Made by a program: the position numbers and the translations under genes
NCBI GenBank assembly: GCA_045594445.1
Contig: JAZNYL010000111.1
Coordinates: 10,944 to 74,943 of the forward strand
Direction: 5' to 3'
Source of the DNA: SVQP01 sp045594445
GTDB taxonomy: Bacteria > Bacillota > Clostridia > Oscillospirales > CAG-272
DNA: 64,000 nucleotides
Notes under the pieces: model-generated
What the model saw: only the letters and a program-made list of their open reading frames with translations
The model's database searches: none
Told to the model about the DNA's origin: nothing
Shown: positions 48,141 to 55,651 of the stretch, piece after piece
How positions within the stretch are numbered: the stretch's first letter is position 1
Layout of the letters: every line of letters begins with the position of its first letter

Positions 48141-48300
48141 AACAAACTCTCTCCGTTCTTTTTTGTGCAAGTAGGCGCAAAAGAAGAACATATTTGCTTC
48201 GCAAATTTAAACGCCGTTTTAGAATGTTTCGCGCCTGCGGGCGCGACAAGGGCGCTGCCCTTGACCTGCGAGCCTTTGAAAAGGCTTGATCCAAACTTCC
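48141..48300 (-). repeat. Modular hairpin element R3
   Basis: Read on the minus strand, after the SDR stop codon: AGCCTTT/AAAGGCT; AAGGGC/GCCCTT; CGCGCC/GGCGCG; AATTTGC/GCAAATA; and GTTCTT..TTTTG with CA..AAAAAAGAAC. Same module order as R2 with different but paired stem bases. It lies between the SDR gene and the terminator, so it would be in that transcript's 3' untranslated region. Confidence 0.8.
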
Positions 48301-48328
48301 ACCAGTGTCGCTCAACCTTGGGTGTCGC

Positions 48329-49093
48329 TTAACCGTCTAATTTCTGCTGATTACACCAGATCTTCATGACCATCTTGGTGGGCAGCAGCCACGCCAAGAA
48401 TCTCGCTCTGCGAATGGCGTGCCCGCAAACAGAGACGTCCTTGCCCTTCTTCATATCCTTGAGCGCTCTGGTCACTACCTGCTCTGCGGTATAATATCTC
48501 GCGTAATACTTAATCGTATCGTCGGTCACCGCGTGGTCAAAGAACTCAGTCTTTACCCAACCGGGGCAAATGGCCATGACGCGGATGCCCCTGCTTTTCA
48601 GCTCTACGTTCAGCGATCTTGAAAAGCTGAGCACGAACGCCTTGGTTGCACCGTACACACCGATATACGGCACGGGCTGGAAGGCCGATTGGCTGTCGAT
48701 CTGATAGATCTGTCCGCCCTTCTTCATATAGGGCAGCGTCAGATACGTCATGCTCATCAAAGCGCTTGCGTTGAGCGTAATCATGCGCTCCTGCGCCTCC
48801 AGATCAATATCGGTAAACGCACCGAATCTGCCAAATCCGCTGCCGTTGACCAACACCGCCACGTCGGGGCGGTGCTCTTCAAGCAGCGTCTTGTATGCAT
48901 CCAACGACTCCCTTTGGCACAGATCCAGCGCAATGGCTCTGACGCGGGCACGCGTCTGCTTGCCGATCTCAAGGAGTCTGTCCTCGCGGCGCGCGATCAA
49001 CCAAAGCTCGTCAAATTCCTGCTGCGCATCCAGCTGCAGCACGAATTCCTTCCCCATACCGGACGACGCGCCCGTAATGACTGCTATTCTCAT
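48329..49093 (-). CDS. Short-chain dehydrogenase/reductase
   Basis: The 254-residue protein has the SDR cofactor loop VITGASSGMGKEF (about 5-17; TGxxxGxG), LVNGSGFGRFG (NxxG-like, about 81-91), a Ser in IDSQSAFQPVP and the catalytic YGATK (Y-x-x-x-K, about 148-152), followed by ICPGWVKTEFF. It resembles the DltE/YqjQ-type SDRs of unknown substrate. The C-terminal 25 residues (ARFLAWLLPTKMVMKIW) are hydrophobic and may touch the membrane. It follows the phosphofructokinase gene by 10 bases and is co-transcribed with it. Confidence 0.88.
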   Translation of the reverse strand: MRIAVITGASSGMGKEFVLQLDAQQEFDELWLIARREDRLLEIGKQTRARVRAIALDLCQRESLDAYKTLLEEHRPDVAVLVNGSGFGRFGAFTDIDLEAQERMITLNASALMSMTYLTLPYMKKGGQIYQIDSQSAFQPVPYIGVYGATKAFVLSFSRSLNVELKSRGIRVMAICPGWVKTEFFDHAVTDDTIKYYARYYTAEQVVTRALKDMKKGKDVSVCGHAIRRARFLAWLLPTKMVMKIWCNQQKLDG

Positions 49094-49103
49094 CTCACAC
49101 CTC

Positions 49104-50345
49104 TCAAAGAATGATCTGCTCGGGCAGGCCGTTCACGTACTCGGGGGATCTCTCGCCCAAAATCAGCGGACGCAGATATGCAAGGCATGCGTCGGTGATA
49201 CCGTTATGCTCTGCGTTGATATACTCGTCGGGCACACGCTTGATCTTGTTGGCGATCTCGTGCACGTCGGCGCAGTCTATCTCGCAAGCATAGGGCACGC
49301 TCGAAATTCTGCGATACAGCATCATCTTGCCGCTCTCGCCCTGCTCTGCTGCGAGGGCTGCCGCGCGACCGATGGCAACCGAATCCGCAATATCGGTAGC
49401 GGACACCAGATGTCCCGCGCAGCGCTGGCAAACGTTGAGCTCCACCGAGCGCACCTTGCAGCCGATGCGGTCACGCACCGCATACTCCAGCGCCTTGCCC
49501 GTACCTGCCAGATACTGGTGGCCGAACACGTCCTTGACGCCGCTCTGCGCACCTGCACCCACGTACGTGCCGTCGGCAAAGCGAATACCCTCGGAAACCG
49601 CTACCACCACGTTGGGATGACGCTCAAGTGCCGCCTTGACGCTGCTGATAAATTCATCCATGCAGAAGGGCTTTTCGGGCAGGTAGACAAGATCCGGCTC
49701 CTCGCCGTTTGCCAATCTGCCGAGTGCGGCCGAGGTGGTCAGCCAGCCTGCGTCTCTGCCCATGATCTCCACGATAGTGACCGCCTTGCTGGTATATACG
49801 GCTGCATCACGGATGATCTCGGACACGGTGGTTGCCACGTACTTTGCAGCCGAGCCGAATCCGGGTGTGTGGTCGGTGCCCTCCAGGTCGTTGTCAATCG
49901 TCTTGGGCACGCCCATGACGCGCATGTCGTAGCCGCTCTCTGCCACGAATGCAGACAGCTTGGACACGGTATCCATGGAGTCGTTACCGCCGATATAGAA
50001 GAAATAGCGGATGTCGTATTTTTTGAAAACGGTCAGCAGCTGCTCGTAGAACGCGGGATCGTCCTCGTGCTTTGGCAATTTTTTGCGGCAGGAGCCAAGC
50101 GCCGCTGCAGGCGTCAGTTCCAAGGCCGCGAGCTTTTTCTCGTCCTCGGCGAAAATTCCGAGGTCTACAAGGCGTTCCTGCATCAACCCCTCGATGCCGT
50201 TGCGCATACCGTACAGCTTACCGATCGCGCCCTCTCTTTGGTTGATCTCGATCACGCCGCGAATCACGCCCGCTAAGGTTGCGTTGATTGCCGCGGTCGG
50301 TCCGCCCGACTGTCCCACAACTGCGTTTCCGTATAATTTGCTCAT
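49104..50345 (-). CDS. 6-phosphofructokinase, probably pyrophosphate-dependent
   Basis: The enzyme phosphorylates fructose 6-phosphate in glycolysis. The 413-residue protein has GQSGGPTAAINATLAGVI (about 11-28, phosphoryl-donor loop), YIGGNDSMDTVSKL (about 120-133), VPKTIDNDLEGTDHTPGFGSAAKY (about 150-173; catalytic TIDND) and EIMGRDAGWLT (about 198-208). Length and the GGNDS motif point to the long PPi-type or clade X enzymes rather than the 320-residue ATP-type (GGDGS); the donor is therefore inferred. AAAGGGAAA precedes the ATG and a promoter lies at 50385-50413. Confidence 0.9.
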   Translation of the reverse strand: MSKLYGNAVVGQSGGPTAAINATLAGVIRGVIEINQREGAIGKLYGMRNGIEGLMQERLVDLGIFAEDEKKLAALELTPAAALGSCRKKLPKHEDDPAFYEQLLTVFKKYDIRYFFYIGGNDSMDTVSKLSAFVAESGYDMRVMGVPKTIDNDLEGTDHTPGFGSAAKYVATTVSEIIRDAAVYTSKAVTIVEIMGRDAGWLTTSAALGRLANGEEPDLVYLPEKPFCMDEFISSVKAALERHPNVVVAVSEGIRFADGTYVGAGAQSGVKDVFGHQYLAGTGKALEYAVRDRIGCKVRSVELNVCQRCAGHLVSATDIADSVAIGRAAALAAEQGESGKMMLYRRISSVPYACEIDCADVHEIANKIKRVPDEYINAEHNGITDACLAYLRPLILGERSPEYVNGLPEQIIL

Positions 50346-50384
50346 ATATTTTTCCCTTTCTTTTGGTGCAGAATTTCTGCTTTT

Positions 50385-50413
50385 AGTATACCATATTGCG
50401 TCTCAATTGTCAA
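50385..50413 (-). promoter_or_regulatory. Promoter of the phosphofructokinase gene
   Basis: TTGACA (50408-50413), 17 bases, TATACT (50385-50390) on the minus strand. Confidence 0.88.
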
Positions 50414-50436
50414 CGCAAAAAGCGCAAGTCCACACG

Positions 50437-50453
50437 TTCACAAAACGTTTACA
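50437..50453 (+). promoter_or_regulatory. PhoP-box-like direct repeat
   Basis: TTCACA (50437-50442) and TTTACA (50448-50453) are 5 bases apart within two tandem 11-bp units (50434-50455). This fits the TT(A/T/C)ACA-N4-6 half-site pair of Bacillus PhoP-type response regulators. It lies between divergent genes, about 95 bases before the lipoprotein start. No clear sigma-A promoter for the lipoprotein gene was found. Confidence 0.45.
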
Positions 50454-50547
50454 AATATTTTTTTCCAAATACGCGAACGTTTTTGCAAAAAATGCGATTT
50501 TACAGATGAAGGTGGAGCTTCAAATATACCCAAAGGAGAGCTGAGTG

Positions 50548-51927
50548 ATGAGAAAAATACTGATTTGGATAAGCTTTTTACTGCTTTGCAGCACGCTTTT
50601 TGCTTGCGGTGCACAGCAGCAACTGCCTGCGGTTGACCTCAGCTCTCCTGCAACGACCGCCAAGCAGGCACTTACCTACATGGACGCGCAGCTGGCGGCG
50701 CAAAAAAGCTATCGCGCAGATGGAATGACAGAATTTATTCTGTATACGCAAGGCGTTCGGGTGCGCAGCGAGATGGAAACCGTTACGATTGAGGACGCGG
50801 GCGAGCGGACAAGCGATTATTATTCCTATGGTCACAGCGACGGAACCATGCAAATAGGCTCCAAGAAATACGACGTTTTTACCGTTGAGGCCTATGCGGA
50901 CGGCGTTGCCTATTCGTCGGTTTCGCAAAACAAAAAGAAACGAAAATTGCGCGCGAAAATGTCACTTCCCGCCTATATTGAGTACCGCAATCAAGAGCAG
51001 GCCTTGCTGGATTTCGACTTTGCGACCTGCGAAAACACAAAGCTTGAGAAAACCGAAAAAGGTTATCTTGTCACCTGCTCCGGTTATAGCGAGCAGGCCC
51101 TGCAAAGCATAGCCGACATGACCGGCATCACAGCCTTCAACGACGACACTTTAGCGGATATGCAGGTCACGTTTGCGCTGGACCAAAGCTATCTGCCGCA
51201 GAAAATTTCCTTGGAGCTGATCATTACAAGCGAAAACAACTACAAGGAATATCCGCCCCATTTCCGCATGGAGCTCAAATTCTCGGAGTACAACGAGGCT
51301 GAGCACATTACAAGAAACATTGAGCCCGAGGATTACACCGAGGTCAAGGATCTGCGCCTGCTTGGCGAGCTGGAGCAAAAGATCCTTGAGACGTTGGACA
51401 AAAAGCAGAGCGGCTTTACACGAGAGCTCTCTCATACGATCACGGTCGACGGCCAAAGCAGCACCGACACCGTGGTGGACACCGTAGCCACCTTTTCCAA
51501 CACCGACGAGGGCTTTTCCTTCAAGGCGGAGCTGGAGGACGGCGACGTGGGCACCAAGGTGACGTACGGCGGCGGAGATCTGATAGGGCTTCCCGGCATC
51601 GCGGGATCCAAGATCAATCGCATGAGTGACGAGCAGGCAAAGCAGTTGCTGTCCGTGCTGATCAACGACCCTTCGTACGGGTACGACGTCACGCGCGTGA
51701 TCAACATTGAGAAAACCCGCAGCGGCTATCTTGTCCCGTCCGAAACAAGCTTTCCCGAGCAGCTGGAGGGCTCGCTTGGCATCAACCTTGAACAAGAAAG
51801 CGAGACCATTGAATTCGTAATCAAATGGGGCAGGATCACCAAGATCATTCACTCATTTGACTCCACGGGAAAATTCAACGGTCAAGAGATACAGTATTCG
51901 GGTACTATTACCGTAACGTTTGACTAA
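50548..51927 (+). CDS. Two-domain lipoprotein of unknown function (paralogue A)
   Basis: The 459-residue product has a lipoprotein signal with FACG lipobox (Cys20). The mature part divides into two beta-rich halves (about 40-275 and 290-459), each starting with a long strand-rich segment (SYRADGMTEFILYTQG; RELSHTITVDGQSS) as in LolA-like bag folds. It aligns by motif with the next protein: DYYSYG, VEAYADGVAYS, YLPQKISLELI, INDPSYGYDV..NIEKTRSGYLV, and an end in SGTITVTFD. The ATG at 50548 is preceded by AAAGGAGAG. The ligand is unknown; it is probably an outer-surface membrane-anchored protein. Confidence 0.72.
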   Translation: MRKILIWISFLLLCSTLFACGAQQQLPAVDLSSPATTAKQALTYMDAQLAAQKSYRADGMTEFILYTQGVRVRSEMETVTIEDAGERTSDYYSYGHSDGTMQIGSKKYDVFTVEAYADGVAYSSVSQNKKKRKLRAKMSLPAYIEYRNQEQALLDFDFATCENTKLEKTEKGYLVTCSGYSEQALQSIADMTGITAFNDDTLADMQVTFALDQSYLPQKISLELIITSENNYKEYPPHFRMELKFSEYNEAEHITRNIEPEDYTEVKDLRLLGELEQKILETLDKKQSGFTRELSHTITVDGQSSTDTVVDTVATFSNTDEGFSFKAELEDGDVGTKVTYGGGDLIGLPGIAGSKINRMSDEQAKQLLSVLINDPSYGYDVTRVINIEKTRSGYLVPSETSFPEQLEGSLGINLEQESETIEFVIKWGRITKIIHSFDSTGKFNGQEIQYSGTITVTFD

Positions 51928-51943
51928 ATAAAGGAGGACGACT

Positions 51944-53335
51944 ATGAAAAAAAGACTTTCTATCATTGCACTATTACTGTTATTTTCGCTGATGCTTGCG
52001 TCCTGCGACAGCCTTTTGGGCGTGCTCCCTGCCCCCATGACGGCCAATGCGCTTGAGCGACGCGTCAATTTCAAAATGAACGATTATAAAAGCTACCGCG
52101 TCGATATTGAAATGACCTACACCACTTACGTAAGCGGCAAGATCACGGGCACGGCCAAGGGCTTTATGATTGAAGATCAAGGAGAGAGCAAGGACGACTA
52201 CTACTCTTACATGGAGCTGCAAAACGAGGTCAAAAACGGTTCTGCCTCGATCCGCATCAGAACCGTGGAGGCATATAGCGACGGGATGGCGTTCTCGGTA
52301 TTCGGTGACGGATCCGCTACGCGCAGACTGTATGCCGAAATGTCGGTCAAGGAATACAACGCATACAGACAGGGCGAGAGCGTAACTCAGTTGAATTTGG
52401 AGGATTGCAAAAGCTCCGAAATGGAAAAGACCGCGGATGGGTACTTGCTGAAATATTCGGAATACACGCCCCGGGCAATCGAGCAGTTTGCGCGTGCCTC
52501 GGGACTTGATGGGGACTTATTTGGCGAGGATCTCAAGGATCTGATCGTGACCATGGAGGTCAACCATGATTACCTGCCCACCAAGGTCACACTGGATCTG
52601 GTGTTTGACGTGGAGGAGGGTGCTTACTATCAGCCCAAGGCAAGCATGACAATGACGTATTCGCAGTTTGGCGAAGCCGAGCGCGTTACAAAAGGATTGG
52701 ATCCCGATAACTACACAAAAATTGAAAGCCTTTCCCTTCTCAAGGATCTGCAGCAGCTGATCGACGACAGAACGGATGCCAAGAAGGGCTCTTTCACCTA
52801 CTCATCCTCGCAAAGCGCGTCACTCATGACGCAAAGCGAGAAGCAGAATCAGACAAGCAAGGTCACCTTTGAGCGAACCAAGGACGGCCTTACCTACGAG
52901 ATGGACGTTACGGGCGACGGCGTGACAAGCTATCACGCAGAATATGCAAACGGTGAGCTGAGCACCGAAACCAACGGAACAACCAAAACCAGTAAGCTGG
53001 ATCAAGACAAGGCAGAAAAGACGATTGCCGAGCTGATTAACGATCCCGCTATGGGATATAACGTAAACTATATCTCCAACGTTGAAAAGACCGACACAGG
53101 CTATCTGGTCACCATGCTGGTCACCAAGAACAGTACCTTGGGGCGCAGCGTTGCAGCCTCGGGCGCAAGCTTCGGCAACGGCACGCACACCATTGAATTC
53201 GTGCTGGACGGTGACGAGCTGAAGTCCATGACCGTGCATTACAAAGCGCAGGGCGGCGTCACCATTGATATGGGCTGGAATACCTCAACGGCAACACTGC
53301 ACGTAAGCGGCAGTATTTCGGTAACCTTTGAATAA
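51944..53335 (+). CDS. Two-domain lipoprotein of unknown function (paralogue B)
   Basis: The 463-residue product has signal peptide and lipobox LASC (Cys21). It is a diverged tandem copy of the preceding gene: SYRVDIEMTYTTY, DYYSYMELQ, VEAYSDGMAFS, YLPTKVTLDLVF, INDPAMGYNVNYISNVEKTDTGYLV and a C-terminal VSGSISVTFE. The two-half layout is the same. AAAGGAGG precedes the ATG and the gap to the first gene is 16 bases, so both are on one transcript ended by the terminator at 53350. No enzyme motif is seen. A carrier or sensor of a lipophilic ligand is one guess. Confidence 0.72.
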   Translation: MKKRLSIIALLLLFSLMLASCDSLLGVLPAPMTANALERRVNFKMNDYKSYRVDIEMTYTTYVSGKITGTAKGFMIEDQGESKDDYYSYMELQNEVKNGSASIRIRTVEAYSDGMAFSVFGDGSATRRLYAEMSVKEYNAYRQGESVTQLNLEDCKSSEMEKTADGYLLKYSEYTPRAIEQFARASGLDGDLFGEDLKDLIVTMEVNHDYLPTKVTLDLVFDVEEGAYYQPKASMTMTYSQFGEAERVTKGLDPDNYTKIESLSLLKDLQQLIDDRTDAKKGSFTYSSSQSASLMTQSEKQNQTSKVTFERTKDGLTYEMDVTGDGVTSYHAEYANGELSTETNGTTKTSKLDQDKAEKTIAELINDPAMGYNVNYISNVEKTDTGYLVTMLVTKNSTLGRSVAASGASFGNGTHTIEFVLDGDELKSMTVHYKAQGGVTIDMGWNTSTATLHVSGSISVTFE

Positions 53336-53349
53336 ATCACAAAACATCC

Positions 53350-53383
53350 TTTCCCTGCCGCACATTGCGGCAGGGAAATTTTT
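53350..53383 (+). terminator. Terminator of the lipoprotein pair
   Basis: A perfect 13-bp stem (TTTCCCTGCCGCA/TGCGGCAGGGAAA) with CAT loop, followed by TTTTT. Confidence 0.92.
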
Positions 53384-53397
53384 GTCCATTTTTGCCG

Positions 53398-53426
53398 TTG
53401 ACAAGCGTGGCTGTCGGTGCTATAAT
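53398..53426 (+). promoter_or_regulatory. Full-consensus promoter of mgtE
   Basis: TTGACA (53398-53403), 17 bases, TATAAT (53421-53426). It starts 15 bases after the preceding terminator. Confidence 0.93.
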
Positions 53427-53488
53427 GAAAATGGTATGGAATTGTCATTTCCAACCATACTAATACACACGAAAGCGGGGTGACTCTC

Positions 53489-55117
53489 TTGCAAGAGAAC
53501 AAAGACAACAAGCCGGACGAGCTTGAAGAGAACCGAAACCCAAGCACATACCAACAAGAACCACCCGCTCCCCGACAGTGTGAGGATGAAGACGAGCAAG
53601 AGAGAGCCGAGCGCGCTCTGGACGAGCAGTTTGAGCGCGAGGAGCAGGAACAGGAGCGCGAGGTTGAGCAGGACGAGCAGGCTCTGGCCGAGGACGAAAT
53701 GCCCGACTCCTACGAGGAGATCATCGAGGACACCTTCGAGAGCTTGGAAGATCTGCTTGACAATAAAAAATACGCCGATTTCGTGCGCGAACTGGAAAAG
53801 CTCAACCCGATTGACGCCGCAGATTTCTTTGAAAATCTGCCTCCCAAGCGAATTCCCGCCGTGTTCCGTCTGCTCAAAAAGGACAGCGCGGCAGAAGTTT
53901 TTGCCGAGCTGGACGTACCTATTCAGGAGCGCATCATCTCTGCTATGACCGACCGAGAGATTTCGGTCATCGTGGAAGACTTGTTCCTTGACGACGCGGT
54001 TGACATGCTTTCCGAAATGCCTGCCAACATCGTGCGCCGCATCAAAAAGAACACCACGCCCGAAACACGTGCACAGATCAACAGGTTGCTTGCCTACCCC
54101 GAGGACAGTGCGGGCAGCGTCATGACCTCTGAGTTTGTTGACCTGCGCAAATCCATGACGGTTTCCGAGGCCATCAAGCACATCAGACAGACCGGTATTG
54201 ACAAGGAAACCGTATACACCGCCTACGTGGTGGACGACCGCCGCATTCTGGAGGGCATCGTATCCTTCAAGGATCTGCTGTTCTCTCCCCGTGACGCTCT
54301 GATCGGCGACATTATGGAGCCCAACATCATTTACGCAAACACGCTGGACGACCAGGAAACGGTTGCCGACATCATTGCAAAGTATAACCTGCTCTCGCTG
54401 CCCATCGTGGACCGTGAGTTGCGCCTTGTGGGTATCGTAACCGTCGACGACGCTTTGGACGTCCTGGAAGAAGAAACCACCGAGGACATTGAAAAAATGG
54501 CGGCAATTTTGCCGACCGACAAGCCCTATATGCGTACGGGCGTTTGGGAAAACTTTACCAAGCGTATCCCGTGGCTGCTGCTTCTGATGCTGACCGCGAC
54601 CTTTACGGGCACCATCATCACCATGCTGGAGGGCAAGATCGACGCGTTGGACTTCCCGCTGGTGCTTTCCCTTTCTGCGTTTATCCCCATGCTGATGAGC
54701 ACGGGCGGTAACGCAGGCGGACAGTCGTCTGTTACGGTCATTCGTGCGCTCTCGCTGGGCGAGATTGAGCCCAAGGACATTTTGCGCGTGGTCTGGAAGG
54801 AGCTGCGTATCGCATGCCTGTGCGGCTTGACGGTATTCGTTGCATGCTTTGTAAAGACTTGGGCGATCGACTGCAAGTTCCACACCGAGCCGGAGTATCT
54901 CATGATCGCGTTGGCGGTCAGTGCGACCGTATTTGTGGCCATCGTGCTGGCAAAGCTGATCGGTGCGATGCTGCCGATCGGTGCGAAGGTGATCAAGCTT
55001 GACCCGTCGGTCATGGCATCGCCGTTTATTACGACCATTGTGGACACGCTGACGCTGTTGGTCTATTTTCTGATCGTCATTTACCTGCTGGTGCCCCAGA
55101 TGGCAGCGGTGATGTAA
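53489..55117 (+). CDS. mgtE: Magnesium transporter MgtE
   Basis: MgtE is a homodimeric magnesium channel gated by cytosolic magnesium. The protein of about 542 residues has an acidic, Glu/Gln-rich N-terminal extension (about 1-65), the MgtE N domain (about 75-175: LNPIDAADFFENLPPKR, VFAELDVPIQERIISAM), two CBS domains (about 195-315: GSVMTSEFVDLRKSMTVSEAI, GDIMEPNIIYANTLDDQETVADI) and five membrane helices after about 355, with STGGNAGGQSSVTVIRALSLGEI (about 405-427), the pore signature. The start is uncertain: TTG at 53489 is 5 bases after GGGGTGA, while a GTG at 53480 overlaps that site. No M-box was recognised in the short leader. Confidence 0.93.
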   Translation: MQENKDNKPDELEENRNPSTYQQEPPAPRQCEDEDEQERAERALDEQFEREEQEQEREVEQDEQALAEDEMPDSYEEIIEDTFESLEDLLDNKKYADFVRELEKLNPIDAADFFENLPPKRIPAVFRLLKKDSAAEVFAELDVPIQERIISAMTDREISVIVEDLFLDDAVDMLSEMPANIVRRIKKNTTPETRAQINRLLAYPEDSAGSVMTSEFVDLRKSMTVSEAIKHIRQTGIDKETVYTAYVVDDRRILEGIVSFKDLLFSPRDALIGDIMEPNIIYANTLDDQETVADIIAKYNLLSLPIVDRELRLVGIVTVDDALDVLEEETTEDIEKMAAILPTDKPYMRTGVWENFTKRIPWLLLLMLTATFTGTIITMLEGKIDALDFPLVLSLSAFIPMLMSTGGNAGGQSSVTVIRALSLGEIEPKDILRVVWKELRIACLCGLTVFVACFVKTWAIDCKFHTEPEYLMIALAVSATVFVAIVLAKLIGAMLPIGAKVIKLDPSVMASPFITTIVDTLTLLVYFLIVIYLLVPQMAAVM

Positions 55118-55181
55118 GCAATTGCTCTCACAAAGCGAAGAATTGTGTAACGCCCGCCACCATACGGACGGCCCACTCACG

Positions 55182-55420
55182 AAAGTTTTCGCCCGCCTTT
55201 TTCAGAAAAGCATGGTGGCGTGTGAATATTGCCGATATTTCGAGTGTGATTGACGCCACCCGATGTTGAATTTCTGCGAAATTCAACATCCAAAAGGCAA
55301 CCGGCAACGCCCTCGTCGCCTCCGCAGAGGCGGAACTTTTCCACGCTGTTTAATTTGCGAAGCAAATATGTTCTTCTTTGCAGCTCCTTGCTCAAAAAGA
55401 ACGGAAACGATTTTCTCACA
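55182..55420 (+). repeat. Modular hairpin element R4
   Basis: It follows the mgtE stop by 64 bases. Plus-strand order matches R1: GCC-rich segment, stem GATGTTGAATTT/AAATTCAACATC (55262-55273 with 55279-55290), CGCCTC/GAGGCG, AATTTGC/GCAAATA (55352-55358 with 55362-55368) and the long GTTCTT..TTTG with CAAAAAGAAC stem. The whole 55118-55651 gap is occupied by R4, a terminator and R5. Confidence 0.82.
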
Positions 55421-55429
55421 TAAACAAAA

Positions 55430-55460
55430 AAGGGAGTTACCTATGCAAGGTAGCTCCCTT
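55430..55460. terminator. Bidirectional terminator between R4 and R5
   Basis: AAGGGAG-T-TACCT pairs with AGGTA-G-CTCCCTT (13 pairs including one G-T, 5-base loop). An A-run precedes it and AGTTTTT follows. It serves the convergent mgtE and flavoprotein genes. Confidence 0.85.
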
Positions 55461-55477
55461 AGTTTTTGCGTTGAGAT

Positions 55478-55635
55478 AATCCTCTCCGTTCTTTTTCTTG
55501 GCTATGTAGCCGCAAGAAAAAGAACCAAAAAGAACGGCGATAGAAGTGTTTCGCGCCTGCGGGCGCGACGAGGGCTTCGCGCCCTCGACCTGCGCAAACT
55601 TTTGAAAAAGTTTGATCAAAACTTTTATCCTGTAA
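55478..55635 (-). repeat. Modular hairpin element R5
   Basis: Read on the minus strand, starting 16 bases after the flavoprotein stop: AAACTTTT/AAAAGTTT; GAGGGC/GCCCTC; CGCGCC/GGCGCG; no AATTYGC module; then CTTTTTCTT..GGCTA/TAGCC..AAGAAAAAG. It lacks one optional hairpin present in the other four copies. Confidence 0.82.
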
Positions 55636-55651
55636 AGGTCATCCGCGCGTT

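Noticed and set aside
48065..48332. Short open frames of 60-71 codons in the 47.8-48.3 kb gap.
   Set aside because: They coincide with hairpin repeats and the terminator, change frame between copies and have no ribosome binding sites.
53427..53488. Leader of mgtE considered as an M-box magnesium riboswitch.
   Set aside because: It is only about 55 nt long, far shorter than the M-box, and has no matching helices.
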